The notes beneath the pieces are model-generated. The model saw only the letters and a list, made by a program, of their open reading frames with translations. It made no database searches and was not told the DNA's origin. DNA of 64,000 nucleotides from Allobaculum sp. Allo2. Lineage in GTDB: Bacteria; Bacillota_I; Bacilli_A; Erysipelotrichales; Erysipelotrichaceae. This document shows positions 1-10,370 of the stretch, piece after piece. Each line of letters opens with the position of its first letter. Position 1 is the first letter of the stretch. The stretch lies in assembly GCF_022701175.1 (NCBI RefSeq), contig NZ_CP078088.1, positions 1,798,001 through 1,862,000 on the forward strand, written 5' to 3'. A program made the translations under genes and the position numbers.

Positions 1-1052
1 TATCTTTACGATGCTTATCCAGCCAGTCCGTCTCCTCCTGAGCCGCTCTTCTCGGATCACGGAAACTGTAGAGCCATTTTCCCTTATTGGACAGCTTCTC
101 TTTCTTAAACTGAATCGGTTCCATCTGCCCAAGAAAGCCGCAGCAGCCTTCGATCACGCCCTCGAAGTTATACATCTCATGATCGAAGGCAAGCTTGGCA
201 TTCCGATGAAGCGGGTTGAAGTAATGAAGCTGCGGGCAGTCTTTAAGGACTTCTTCGATCGATTTGACGGGAAACCCTTTATCACCAACCATAATTCCGC
301 TTTGAATACCGTTCTGTTTCACAAAACTGTCATAGGATGTCAGATCGAGCATATTGCCGGGAAAGCACTGCGAACAGATGGGCTCCATTTTTCCAGATCA
401 AATGCATAAAGTACGGAAATATCCCGTCTTCCTTTCAGTCTGGCCTTTCTGGAAAACTCCGAGAGCGTGTTTTGTCTGGAGTCGTTCGACTTCAGTGTTC
501 CATCGATCAGAAGATGATCATCAATCCCAACTTTGGCTGCCCGGTTTTTCATGAACTTCAGAATTCGGTTGCATGTTTTACCAAGATCTTTTTGAAATGT
601 ACTGATCGTATTCTTGCTCATCGCGGTTTCTGGCATCAGCTCCGTCAGAAACGACTCATCGTAACTCTCTTTGAGTTCGCAGTCTTTGATATGCGGATAG
701 CAGACGCGAAGAATGGCCATGCACAGAATCTTATCGGCGTCCTGACGGTTATAGACCTGAAGCAGTTCTTCCATCAATTCAGCGGACTGCCTGTAACAGA
801 GCTCAACATTGGCCCAGTCTTTAAGAACTGTCTTAGATGTATGAACCGCTGGAGAAGTCGGTTCTTCAAGAGGTACGAATTTGCCATTAATGATGTGGCC
901 GATAGTAGGACCATCGACTGGATAACAATGGCCATTCTTGCGAATACAGCCGACTCGCTGTTTGACAGCGTATCGATCTTTGTTTTTCCATAAGCGTAAA
1001 CAATCGTATTTTTGGGACGGGCGACGGCCCGGATATCAGCTGGGACAGACAT
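1..1052 (-). CDS. IS1634-like transposase, 3' part outside window, frame broken
   Basis: DDE transposase of the IS1634/IS4-like group, read right to left and cut by the window start. The start is the ATG at 1052 (MSVPADIRAVARPKN). The catalytic region shows DGTLKSND (first Asp) near 480-510 and MVGDKGFPVKS (second Asp) near 260-290. The frame breaks twice, near 987 (YGK|NKDRYAVKQRVG) and near 393 (DLEK|MEPICSQCFPG). Adding one A to a five-A run restores the family-like sequence both times, so this is probably an intact element with sequencing gaps. The third acidic residue lies beyond base 1. Terminal repeats could not be assigned. Confidence 0.8.
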
Positions 1053-1087
1053 TTTCGGCTCCTTTTTGTATAGTGTAATTCTATCAT

Positions 1088-1551
1088 TATTATACCATTA
1101 AATGACCTATACAGGGAGGATTTTTATATTCAAAATGAAATTTCTCAGAATCGAATTGATTTATAATTTTGCTTAATAAAGCTCGTTAATCGTAGTTATG
1201 GTCATTGAGCCAGGGAAAATTAAAAGAGAGCCTCGGAAAAAGGCTCTCTGATGGGATGAAATTTCAAAACGAGCGATTTGTATAGTTAAGCTCATTGGGA
1301 AAGTTCTATTTCATTACTTCAACCATAGAATCATCCTGTCAAGACCATAAACGTGTAAACCGAAAAAATCTTCGAATCTTTCAAATAAACTCAATCCTTG
1401 TCCTTGTTTCTCCCATGGCGCACTGATCCGCTGCAGCAAAATCCACTCGATCTTTCCCACGTACAATTATTCTCCTCCAATCAGGGGTAAACGGGCAGGC
1501 AGAAGGGAATTTTTGCGGGGATTCTAAAATGGAAGAGTAAGGGGGCATTTT
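1088..1551. other. intergenic region between transposase and mscS-like gene
   Basis: AT-rich, no convincing coding frame. It holds the hairpin at 1225-1249 and the leader of the channel gene. Part of it may be the outer end of the insertion element, but I could not match an inverted repeat because the other end is outside the window. Confidence 0.5.
1225..1249 (-). terminator. hairpin with T-rich tail on the minus strand
   Basis: AGAGAGCC and GGCTCTCT form an 8-bp stem around a 9-base loop. On the minus strand it is followed by a TTTTAATTTT tract, so it would stop transcription heading toward the transposase. There is no minus-strand gene between it and the channel gene, so it may insulate the element. 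Confidence 0.55.
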
Positions 1552-2663
1552 ATGAAAATCAACTGGTCCGCCGATCTGATTCATTTTCTTCAGACGGCCT
1601 GGATTCCCATTGTGGAAGTGACGGCTGGCATTCTGATCGGACCGCGCGTGAAAAAGATGATCGTGAAAGCCGCAGATAAGTCGCAGGATAAGGGGCTGAT
1701 GACGTTTCTGGGCTCTACAGCCAATATAGCGATCATCGCTTTATCGTTCATTATGGCTGCCGAAGCTTTAGGTATTAAAGTATCGAGCATTGTCTCGCTC
1801 GTATCGGCTTTAGGTCTTGGCGTTGCACTTGCCTTAAAAGGCAATATGGCCAATGTTGCGGGTGGCATTCAGATTCTGGTGACAAAACCGTTTAAAATCG
1901 GGGACTACATTCAGGTGGCCGGCCATCGCGGGTATGTCACGACTATTGAACTCATGTTTACAACGATTCGTACCGACAATCAGAAAGAGGCGGTTATCCC
2001 GAACGCCACCATTGTAGAAGATACGATCACAAACTATACCAAATATCCATATGTACGTGTAAAAGTACCCTTCTCCGTCGCGGTTGGCAACGATATGACA
2101 AAAATCCGCACGGAGGCGCTGGAACTGATGAAGCAGAATACGCTTCTGGAAAAAGCCAGCCCTGCTACATTACCGTTCGGGAGATTTCTTCCGGCTATGT
2201 GACCATGGAAGCCATTGGCTACGTCCAGGTAAAGGACCATGAACTTTGCAGCCATCAGCTGGCTGAAACGTTTGCGCTCAATCTTTCGATCTATAAGCCG
2301 CAGCACGCTTCCATAGAAGAAGTCGAACTCGTTCACAAAGAGAAAGAGACGGAAGAACAAAGCGATAAGACCGATTCCAAAGCAAGTGAAACCTTCAGTC
2401 CAGAAACGCAATTCGAAACGCGTCCAGAGCTGCATCCAGAGACAGTATCTTACGCGACTGTAGAAAAGAAGGCATCTTCTGCATCCTCCGCTTCTTCTGC
2501 CGCTGCAGTCTCCTGCAGCGGCGCGCCCATTGGCCAGTCCGCTGCTTCTCTGAAATCAGGCAAATCAAAGTCAGGCAGCAAATCGCAAAATGGATCAGGG
2601 CCCTCTTCCTCTTTGTCCGCAGCCGGAAGCAGCTCCAGCGACGAAACGAAACCCGGCAACTGA
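1552..2663 (+). CDS. MscS-family mechanosensitive ion channel with Ser/Glu/Lys-rich tail
   Basis: Small-conductance mechanosensitive channel protein, about 370 residues after repair. Hydrophobic helices lie near residues 12-33, 50-75 and 80-112; the last is the pore-lining MscS helix (VSALGLGVALALKGNMANVA) followed by the beta domain (KPFKIGDYIQVAGHRGYV). The start at 1552 has an AAGGGGG ribosome site. The frame breaks near 2155; one extra A in GAAAAAGCC joins the two parts as EKSQPCYITVREISSGYV. The last ~120 residues are low-complexity and rich in Ser, Glu and Lys, longer than usual for the family and probably cytoplasmic. A strong terminator follows. Confidence 0.85.
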
Positions 2664-2711
2664 ACCGATCGGCCAAACGAACTGAACCGATCTTTTCTCC
2701 AATATAACCGC

Positions 2712-2750
2712 TTAACCCTCTTCGAAATTCAGGAAGAGGGTTAATTTTTT
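2712..2750 (+). terminator. rho-independent terminator after mscS-like gene
   Basis: TTAACCCTCTTC and GAAGAGGGTTAA form a perfect 12-bp stem, followed by TTTTTT. It ends the channel transcript. Confidence 0.85.
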
Positions 2751-3022
2751 GGCAAAAGAAAAGACTCCGCCTTCTTAGCCGGGATGATTCCGGAATCGAA
2801 CAGGAGTCCTGATGCGTGAGCCATTGCGCTCGCGCGCCGACTCGTGAGGGATAATGGGCAGAAGAATGAGGGACTTCTTCTATCCGGTCTGTAACAGCGC
2901 CGCAAAGTGGTCAGCCATTGCGGCCAGATTTTCATCTGTTCTGTTTACGTGTTTCATTGTAAAAGAAGCCGTATGCATGCCAATTTGAACGCTTGAATCG
3001 TTTTGGGCAGTCCATAAAAAAA
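2751..3022. other. intergenic, no supported gene
   Basis: Between two terminators of convergent genes. The reading frames here have no ribosome site or recognisable domain, so I see nothing else in it. Confidence 0.5.
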
Positions 3023-3045
3023 CAGGGAGGACTCCCTGCTTTTTA
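3023..3045 (-). terminator. terminator of the lipoprotein gene
   Basis: CAGGGAG/CTCCCTG stem with a short loop, A-run on the left and T-run on the right, so it can work in both directions. It lies 39 bases beyond the stop of the minus-strand lipoprotein gene. Confidence 0.75.
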
Positions 3046-3076
3046 TAGATCATTTGTGATGGAGAAATCTCTGGAC

Positions 3077-4015
3077 TTAGTAGTCGACTTTGAGAATCTG
3101 TCGATAGCCTAAAGACGGCGAATTGATATTGACGGTAATTCCATTGTGGAGTTTGGACGCGAAATCTGGAACGGAATCCGGCGCTTCAAAGAGAATCGAA
3201 GCAGAAACTTCCTGCTGCGGTCCGAGATAGAACAGCTCATAGCCGTACGACTGTGCGCGAATGCTTTCGGTTTTTGCCGGCAGACCTTTATCGGTAAACG
3301 CGTACTGTTCGATCTGCTCCTGACTCATTGCCCGGAGCTCGTCGGCGTTGGCCATACCGGAGAAATCGTAGCCGTCGATCGTGCAGATCGGGGAAAGATA
3401 CGGAACAACCAGGCGCTGATCCGTTTTATTGCGGTAGTTAATTTTCAAGCCTTCGATGATCGACTTTCCGTTTTCATAACGATAGGAAAGCTGTGATGCA
3501 TCCACATCAAATTCGTAATATTCATCTTCATAAATCGTGAATTTCTTTTCATCGGAATTCTTGATTTTGGAATCATCGATTTTACGGATGCTTGTGGACG
3601 AGAACGGAAGGAAAGTATCATCCTTTTCGATGTAAAGACCAAGGTTTCGATCTGACGTTTTGGGAACGCCGATATAGCCGTAAATGTACGTCGACAGGCC
3701 TGGCTGAACATCGTTGGTAACGATCGTCTTGAACTGATCGATCGGATTGATCGTTTTGAAGTCATTGCTGTTTTTCGCCCGCAGCGAATACACCAGGTTG
3801 CTCATGTGATAGACGGAATCGGAATTATTGTCTACGCCGGCCAGAAAGTAGAAAAAGACTGTATTGGCCGACTTGTTATCGACTTCGAGCACATCTACCA
3901 TGGAAAGGGTTACCCCCTCCTGAAGCTGTGCGCTCGAAGCGCCCTGTTCCTTCGAACAGGCTGCCGCGCTGTAAGCCAGTAAAAAAGCCATCAGCAGTTT
4001 TATCCATTTTTTCAT
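3077..4015 (-). CDS. putative lipoprotein, unknown function
   Basis: Intact 312-residue protein. The start at 4015 (MKKWIKLLMAFLLAYSAAAC) gives a signal peptide with a lipobox-type Cys at residue 20; a weak GGTGA site precedes it. An upstream in-frame ATG at 4066 would bury the signal, so it is not preferred. The mature part has two beta-rich halves, each with Tyr- and Asp-rich stretches (YRYENGKSIIEGLKINYRNKT), resembling extracytoplasmic DUF-type lipoproteins with duplicated immunoglobulin-like folds. It is anchored outside the membrane. I do not recognise a named family. Monocistronic, with its own terminator. Confidence 0.7.
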   Translation of the reverse strand: MKKWIKLLMAFLLAYSAAACSKEQGASSAQLQEGVTLSMVDVLEVDNKSANTVFFYFLAGVDNNSDSVYHMSNLVYSLRAKNSNDFKTINPIDQFKTIVTNDVQPGLSTYIYGYIGVPKTSDRNLGLYIEKDDTFLPFSSTSIRKIDDSKIKNSDEKKFTIYEDEYYEFDVDASQLSYRYENGKSIIEGLKINYRNKTDQRLVVPYLSPICTIDGYDFSGMANADELRAMSQEQIEQYAFTDKGLPAKTESIRAQSYGYELFYLGPQQEVSASILFEAPDSVPDFASKLHNGITVNINSPSLGYRQILKVDY

Positions 4016-4066
4016 AAAAATCACCATCCGTATTGTAAGGGTTCCTGTCATTGGGCTCAACCGCAC

Positions 4067-4334
4067 CGGGTTTTATAACACAATTGTACACATTATCCTG
4101 CTCTTTCTTCCCACACCCGAAGGTCTTATGGCAGCCTGAAGGCGGGTTTCGTGACTTTTCAGAATTTCTTTCCCGATTCAAAGACGCTTCCTTTTTCCCA
4201 TTCGATGCGATTTTTGGGGAAAGACGACAAGAAAGGGGTATTTCCTTTCCAGAATCCCAACGTCTTTCAGGGAATTGTGCCGCTCTCTATCAAAACCAGC
4301 CGGCCCTTGTTTAGATTTTTGATAAACTGAGACT
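4067..4334. other. divergent promoter region
   Basis: Separates the minus-strand lipoprotein gene from the plus-strand DUF1836 gene. No gene is supported; it must carry both promoters, but no box pair stands out. Confidence 0.4.
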
Positions 4335-4901
4335 ATGACTGACAACGAATCAAAAGAAAAGCTCGATCAGATCGCCCGCAATCTGGCGACCTATCAGGGA
4401 CCGCGCTTTGCCGAATTCCCGAATGTACCGCTGTACATGGATCAGGTCGTGGAACTGCTCAACCGCTGGCTCGATCCGCTCTATTTCAACCAGAAGCCGG
4501 GATGCATCACTTCCAGCATGATCAATAATTACGTGAAAAACTCCATCGTTCATCCCCCGCTGAAAAAACGCTACAAAGCGTATCATCTGGCCTATCTGTA
4601 TGTAGTCATGATTCTCAAGCAGTGCTTTACGCTGCAGGAGATCGCCTCCCTGATTACGATTTATACCGAAATTAGTTCAAGCGACCGCTTCTCTCATGAC
4701 TTTGACTGTTTCGTGCGCGTCTTTGAAATCCTTCTGCACAATGTGATGGAGGGCGGCGATACGGCCGTGGAAATTTTCGATGAGCCTTCCTGGCAGCAGA
4801 CGCTCATGGTGGATGTGATCCGCGCGGCGGTATGCCGGTTGTACGGAACGTATCAGATTTACCGCTTCAATATGGAAAACGAGGAGAATCCATCCAAATA
4901 G
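4335..4901 (+). CDS. DUF1836 domain protein (MerR-like helix-turn-helix)
   Basis: Intact 188-residue protein matching the DUF1836 pattern of Firmicutes: TSSMINNYVKNSIVHPP followed by KKRYKAYHLAYL near residues 57-85, which resembles a MerR-type winged helix that binds DNA. The rest is helical and has no sensor that I recognise. Probably a cytoplasmic transcription regulator; its target is unknown. The gene stands alone between a divergent lipoprotein gene and convergent gatD. Confidence 0.8.
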   Translation: MTDNESKEKLDQIARNLATYQGPRFAEFPNVPLYMDQVVELLNRWLDPLYFNQKPGCITSSMINNYVKNSIVHPPLKKRYKAYHLAYLYVVMILKQCFTLQEIASLITIYTEISSSDRFSHDFDCFVRVFEILLHNVMEGGDTAVEIFDEPSWQQTLMVDVIRAAVCRLYGTYQIYRFNMENEENPSK

Positions 4902-4958
4902 GGCGCCGGTCCGTATACAGACTTCCAATCGCCCCGTTCCTATTTATCGGCTATACAA

Positions 4959-4985
4959 AAAGCTGTGTCCTCTCATCACAGCTTT
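4959..4985. terminator. bidirectional hairpin between DUF1836 gene and gatD
   Basis: AAAGCTGTG/CACAGCTTT, 9-bp stem with a 9-base loop. On the minus strand it is followed by TTTTTG, so it fits best as the gatD terminator; on the plus strand the T-run is short. Confidence 0.55.
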
Positions 4986-5108
4986 CCAGAGAATCGGCTG
5001 GCAGATCTGCCTGCAGCCGGCATTTGGAAAGCCAAAATGGATAAGAACACAGCTTTTATTATGGATATCGAAAAATGAGGACTGGCTTTTCTACGCTCTG
5101 GATCGGAG

Positions 5109-5860
5109 CTATGCGTCCAGTTCCTGCAGACCGAATCGGTCGAGCAGAGCTTTTCGGGCTTCCGCTTCCCAGGGATTATCGAGCTCAGCCAGATCGCTGA
5201 GGGTAAATCCTGGATGGGTTCGGGCAATCGCTTTGGCCAGAACAAAATCGGCGAGCCGGCCGTTTTTGGGCAGAAGCGGACCGTGCAGATACGTTCCGAG
5301 AATTCGGCCGTCGTAATAGCCTTCAAAGCCCGCATTGAACGCATTTCCGCTTCCCTTTACGACTTTGCCTAATGGGGAGGTGACATTCAGGGTCTGGCCG
5401 CCGTGATTTTCAAATCCGATCAGACGCAGTGTCTGTCCATCGAGATCGGCATCGATCACGATATTGCCGATGCAGCGGCTCTTCCCTTTTCCGGTTTCTG
5501 TATACAGATCGAGAATCTGCAGACCGGGAATCTTATTGTGATCGGCGGTCTCATAATACTGACCAAACAGCTGGTAGCCGCCGCAGATCAGAAGGAAAAA
5601 GGTACCGCCATCAAGTGCTTTTAAAATGTTTTCCTTCCGCGCCAGCAAATCCGGAATCAGCGCCATCTGCTCCCTGTCTGCGCCGCCGCCCATGAAGACC
5701 AGATCAAACGCGGATAAATCCGCTTTTGACCAATCCCGACGGTCGTTACCTCGAGATCGATGCCGCGCGATTTTGCGCGGCTCTGCAGGGTCATGATATT
5801 GCCCTTGTCTCCATACAGGTCCATGATGTCGTGATACATCCATGCGCATTTCAGTTTCAT
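5109..5860 (-). CDS. gatD: GatD glutaminase subunit of lipid II isoglutaminyl synthase
   Basis: Class I glutamine amidotransferase-like subunit that releases ammonia from glutamine for amidation of D-Glu in the peptidoglycan stem peptide; works with MurT on lipid II in the cytoplasm. About 250 residues after repair. The nucleophile Cys sits in LLICGGYQLFGQYY and the catalytic His in GTYLHGPLLPKN. Start ATG 5860 overlaps the murT stop (ATGA), so the two are translationally coupled. One break near 5733: an extra A in CAAAAGCGG gives VGIGQKADLSAFDLVFMGGG. Confidence 0.9.
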
Positions 5861-7171
5861 AGCGACATCTCCTTTTCAATGGCTTTGCGGCTTTCGAGCA
5901 GTGCCGTATACGTGGCCATGACGTACACCACATCCGCTGCCTGCAGTCCCTGCGCTGCGGCCTGTTCGAGATTGTGCTCGATCGACATGTCTCCGGTATA
6001 GCCGCCAAAGTACATGCGCAGCGCCATATCCCCTGCACGAAGTCCGGTGCAGATGACTTTTTCGTCTGATCGTTCATGAACTTTTCAAACTGGGTGTCGT
6101 AAATCCAGGAAACGTCGGTGCCATCCTGTTCCCGGTCGTTTAAGACGATAACGATGGATTTCTCACGGTCGTCTTTTTCGATGACCTTCATGACTTCGTT
6201 GGCTCCGGTCGGGTTTTGACCAGGTTCAGAATGACGCTCTTGCCGTTCTTTTCGAATTTTTCATTCCGTCCAGCCGGCTGCGGAGCGCTTCTGGCCATGG
6301 CATCAAACGCATCAGCACTTACGCCAAACGCCTGACTGGCCGCCAGTACGCCGGCATAGTTGTACATCGAATACAGGCCCTCATACGGTCCTTTGTGCTT
6401 CTTGTTTTCAAACACAAAAGACTGATCGTCCAGATTGATATCTTGCAGTTCGACATCGAGCTCTGGCGTTTTAAAGCCGCACTTTGGACAGTGAAATGAG
6501 CCGATATGGGAATACTGATAAAAATCGTATTCGAGACGCTCGCCGCAGACCGGGCAGAATTTGCCTTCGCTCGCTTCGTTTGTCGTCTTTTTGGAATAGG
6601 CGTTTTCGGCCAGACCAAAATAGACGGCTTTGGCTTTCGGAGCCTTGAGCGCGAGACGGACAGTATTCGGGTCATTGCCGTTTAAAACGAGCAGGCCCTG
6701 GTATTCGGGAAGAACGCCTTCAATCGAATCAATCAGCTGCTCCATTTCTCTGGCGCGATCGAGCTGGTCGCGAAAGAAGTTATTGACGACCAGCGCTTTT
6801 ACCGGAAGGACCGGGAGAACGTGGCGGATATTGAGTTCATCCACTTCCAGAACGACAGCATCCGCATCGATTTCCCCGTTCATTTTCGCCGCCTGCAAAA
6901 GTGCCGAAGTAATGCCGGCTTTCAGGTTGTCGCCCTTGCGGTTGGTGACGACTTTGCGCCCGGCTTTTTCAAAGACGGACGATAACATGTTCGCCGTCGA
7001 GGTTTTTCCATTCGTGCCGGTCACAAGAATGACCGGTCCGCGAAACTTCAGTCTGGAAAGCGAGTTCGGATCGATTTTCAGTGCGATCGATCCCGGCATG
7101 GATCCACCCCGTCCAATCAGAGACAGCAGTCCGGCCGACGTCTTCGCTCCCAGAATGGAGAGTCTGCTCAT
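5857..7171 (-). CDS. murT: MurT, Mur-ligase-like subunit of lipid II isoglutaminyl synthase
   Basis: ATP-dependent Mur-ligase homologue that amidates the alpha-carboxyl of D-isoglutamate in lipid II using ammonia from GatD. About 438 residues after repair. It shows the P-loop GTNGKTS near residue 52, the Cys4 zinc-ribbon CPVC...CPKC near 205-230 typical of MurT, and the C-terminal DUF1727 domain (DVSWIYDTQFEKF). Two breaks, near 6224 and 6070, are each restored by one A (LVKNPTGANEVMKVI; TKKVICTGLRAGDMA). First gene of a two-gene operon with gatD. Confidence 0.92.
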
Positions 7172-7294
7172 ACGTGTTCAGCTCCTTTATAAAATCCTCT
7201 TGCATTAGACCGCTTTTGGGGCCGGTCTGCAGGAATAGAGGATGGATAGAATTTTACATCAATTTCCAGATTCGTTTTGCGAATAGGGTTTCCT

Positions 7295-8222
7295 CTATTT
7301 TACCGGATCTTCCTGCAGGAACGCTTCAATCTTTGCCGCGTCCGCAACGCCTTCTTTATAGAGGGCGTCGATGGCTTCCGGTGTTCCCATAAGAGACTCT
7401 ACATGATGGAGCGTTTCGGGAGAAAGGATGAGCGCTTTCCCTGCTCTTCCAGCTCTCTGGCTTTTCGCATCGACGCATTATTGACGTGCGGACGCTTCTT
7501 GAGCGCATCAAGCACAGCGGGAAAATGCGTTCCATAGCGGGTGTAAGCCAGAAGACGATTCATTGGGCTTTCCGATTCGTCTTCTTCGATATTGGACGCT
7601 TTGCGCGGAAGCAGAATGACGATCTTCTCTGCCCCCATTTCCAGCGCCTTATCGACTGGAATCGGATCCGAAACGGTACCGTCACAACACGGAACGCCAA
7701 AGGCTGTATAGGCATGACAGATCAGCGGGACAGCGCAGGACGCCTTGAAAATGGAATACTCATCCTGCGTAAGGTGTTTCTTTGTAAAGTATGCTGGCCG
7801 CCCGCTCAGCGCGTTCGTCGCTACGGTAATCAGTTTGGCGGGATTTTGAAGAAGAGCCGGCGCATCGAGCGGATATTCGCCGTCGGAATTGCTTAAGTCC
7901 GAATAGATGTAGTCCAGATCAAAAACGATTTTCGAAAAATGAAGTTTTGCAGGGAAGCATATTCTTTTCGAAACGAATAGTCGTGATAGTACGTGTACGT
8001 TCGTGTTTTCTGTCCGGCAATATAAGTCGCCAGGTTGGCTGCGCCGGCGGAAACGCCGATGTTCAGCTCGGCCATGATTCCGCGATCAAGAAGACCGTCC
8101 AGAACGCCGGCAGCATACACACCGCGCAGTCCTCCGCCCACATCAATCAGGCAAAGGCCTTTACAGAGGGTGTATTCCGGCAATTTTGAAGGGATAGCAG
8201 GGGTAAGATGAAACGATTGCAT
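7295..8222 (-). CDS. patatin-like phospholipase
   Basis: Cytoplasmic serine lipase/acyl hydrolase of the RssA/YlbK type, about 309 residues after repair. It has the oxyanion loop GGGLRG near residue 27, the nucleophile elbow GVSAG near 57, and the Asp of the Ser-Asp dyad in CCDGTVSDPIPV. The start at 8222 (MQSFHLTPAIPSK) has an AAAGGAG site. Breaks near 7932 and 7443 are each repaired by one added A (RKIVFDLDYIYSDL; EEQGKALILSPETL). Substrate not predictable. Single-gene unit. Confidence 0.87.
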
Positions 8223-8618
8223 GTACGCTCCTTTGAAATGAGTCTGCTTTTTTCTCACGCAGCCGCTTTTCAAAAGAAAGTCCTCTGCCGGCTCAGCCTA
8301 AGCCCCTTTCGTTGGGCTGCCACGATTTTCGGGACAAAAAGAAAAGAGCCCTGCAGGCGGGTGCGTGAAAAGAGTACGGGATGGAAAAAGCACTGCCTTT
8401 CTTGTTCGTTTTCTATAGTAACAGGATAGTCGAGTGTCTTACCCCTGCGCCGCCTGCAGGAGCATTCGACACTTGCGCCGATCTGTCGAAAAGCAGAGGC
8501 AAACGATTTGAGGATTCTGTATAAACTTCTGAGCTGTCGGCATTCATGACTGCATTCTTACTGAGTTTGCCTAAAATTTCTAGCTTTACCCCTTTTTGAA
8601 TCAGAAGAGAAAGAAAAT
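8223..8618. other. intergenic region upstream of patatin gene
   Basis: About 400 bases without a supported gene. It contains the promoter of the minus-strand patatin gene. No structured RNA that I can name. Confidence 0.4.
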
Positions 8619-8645
8619 GTCGCAGAAGAACCAGACTGCTGCGAC
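8619..8645 (-). terminator. terminator after PTS IIA gene
   Basis: GTCGCAG/CTGCGAC stem; on the minus strand it is followed by ATTTTCTTTC. It lies about 30 bases past the stop of the PTS gene. Confidence 0.65.
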
Positions 8646-8672
8646 GTATCAGAGAGAGATCAATAGTCTTGT

Positions 8673-9007
8673 TTAGTCCATCTCGCTCCAGGAAGAACGG
8701 ATCTGAAGCCTTGCGTACAGATCCAGCAGTTCGCTGACAAACAGACGGAAAGTTTCGGCGGTCATCATCTGATCTTCGGCATGCATCAGAAGCAGACTGA
8801 ATTCATACCGGGCTCCGCCGGCTTCCTTGGAAAGCAGACGGGAATGAGCTTTCTGTGCTTCGAGAAGCGCTTCATCCCCGCTTCCATCGTATGTTCTGCC
8901 TGGGCAAACCGGCCATCCTTGGCTTCTTTAAGAGCACTCATGTAAAACGTCTTGGCGCTTCCGCTTGATGCGATCATTTCAAAGCAGATCTGTTCGAATT
9001 CATTCAT
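8673..9007 (-). CDS. PTS lactose/cellobiose-family IIA protein
   Basis: Soluble IIA phosphocarrier of the lactose/N,N'-diacetylchitobiose family, 111 residues after repair, close to the usual ~105. The phosphorylated His lies in LLLMHAEDQMMT near residue 80. The start at 9007 (MNEFEQICFEMI) follows an AGGA-type site. One break near 8877 is restored by a fifth G (MEAGDEALLEAQKAHS). No IIB or IIC gene is next to it, so it must serve a permease elsewhere or act in regulation. A GntR/UTRA regulator lies just upstream on the same strand. Confidence 0.88.
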
Positions 9008-9121
9008 GGCGAATCCTCATCTTCCTTTTTCGCTCGTTAAGCAAAACGATCATGCAAAACACATGATCGTCGGATTTCAAATCATCAATTCTTTACAAAA
9101 GAACAATATCAGCCAGATCGT

Positions 9122-9833
9122 CTATCTGCGAATGGAGTAGACGGAGAAACGGAAAAGATCGTAGCGGTGTCTGGAAATGGAATATTCAAAAGGTACGCCA
9201 TTATCCAGAAAAGCGATCTGCTCCACTACAAGAACCGGTTCCACTTCGGAAAGGCCGAGTTCCTTATGGTCTGTCTCATTGGAAATATCCGCGCTGGTCG
9301 TTTTCTGCGCAGCGCCGATCCGAAGGCCTAAATCGTTTTCGATATACGAATAGATCGAATGGTTCAGGATGTCGAGAGTCAGGCCTGGAATTACAGCCGG
9401 AGACATATACGTCTGTTCAATTACGTAGGGGCGATCATTGAGCAGACGGACACGGCAAATATCATAAACGGGATCATTCACATGGATGTTCAGGGCCTTG
9501 GCGATCTTTTCCGTGGCGAACATCAGCTGGAAACGAAGGACTTTGGAGGTTCCTTCTCCATTGGTTGCCTTAGTAAATCCAACGAGTTCTCTCTCCTGGA
9601 TTTCTACTTCCGGACGATTGATTTTACTGGAAAGAACAAAGCTTCCCTGTCCCTGCTTGCGATAGATCAGTCCTTCCATCACCAGCATGTCATAGGCTTT
9701 TTTACGGTCATGCGGGAACAGCCAAAGTTCTGGCAGACCGTTTTTTCATCCGGAATCTGAGCGCCTACTTCGTATTCTCCACTTAAAATACGGCCTTTAA
9801 CATCCTCATAAATCATCATGTACTTTTTTTCAT
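9122..9833 (-). CDS. GntR-family regulator with UTRA domain
   Basis: Transcription regulator of the HutC/GntR subgroup: N-terminal winged helix (IPDEKTVCQNFGCSRMTVKK) and C-terminal UTRA ligand domain, ending in the typical hydrophobic strand (VPFEYSISRHRYDLFRFSV). About 237 residues. I place the start at the ATG at 9833 (MKKKYMMIYEDV after adding one A), which has an AAAGG site; 9819 is the uncorrected alternative. A second break near 9695 (VKK|AYDMLV) is restored by a seventh A. Probably senses a sugar or sugar phosphate and controls the adjacent PTS IIA gene. Confidence 0.85.
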
Positions 9834-9839
9834 AGCGGT

Positions 9840-10370
9840 TACCTTTTCACAGATTTCGTCATATTGCTATAAGTAGTATACCCATCATTTGATTTCCTAC
9901 AAAGGGTTCTGGTGAAGGAAACTCATATTATTTATAAGTTAAACACATATTGGATAGAATTATCTTGTATGAATATATGTCTAGTCAAATAGTAGGATTA
10001 TTTGACAGCGGGTATTCTGTCCATTTATAACGGACAAATGTATTTAATTGAAAGACGATTTGAAATTTAACAGCAGAAATAGTGTTGCTATTGAAACGTT
10101 TCAAAACCATTAAATATGACACGAATATTCAGAAATACAATTTATTTGTCTGTCAAATTCAGATTACGCGTGTCATTAAACAGCATCGAAAAAGCCAATG
10201 AGAATTGTAAATTAAGCAACAGGTTACGCAATATTGCTTCTGCCATTTTCAATGAATTCGGACGATTTTCCTTTAAAATTCCGTTGATTCAGGCGATTTT
10301 TACGTATTTTGAAACATGAGTCGGTTGCATGTTTCAAAAATTATCAGCATTCACAGGTCTCAATGCTCCA
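9840..10370. other. AT-rich intergenic island with palindromes
   Basis: About 530 bases clearly richer in A+T than the flanks and without a supported gene. It contains TTGAAACGTTTCAA (10091-10104) and a 12-bp perfect inverted repeat TTTTGAAACATG/CATGTTTCAAAA (10307-10318 and 10328-10339). It also carries the promoter of the GntR gene. Confidence 0.6.
10091..10104. promoter_or_regulatory. 14-bp perfect palindrome, possible operator
   Basis: TTGAAACGTTTCAA reads the same on both strands. It resembles LacI/CcpA-type half-sites but is not a canonical cre box. It lies about 260 bases upstream of the GntR regulator gene, so its target is unclear. Confidence 0.35.

Noticed and set aside
2741-2935. 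64-codon minus-strand frame after the channel gene
   Set aside because: Begins and ends in terminator regions, with no ribosome site.
10307-10339. 12-bp inverted repeat as a terminator
   Set aside because: No T-run follows on either strand, so I kept it only as a structural repeat.
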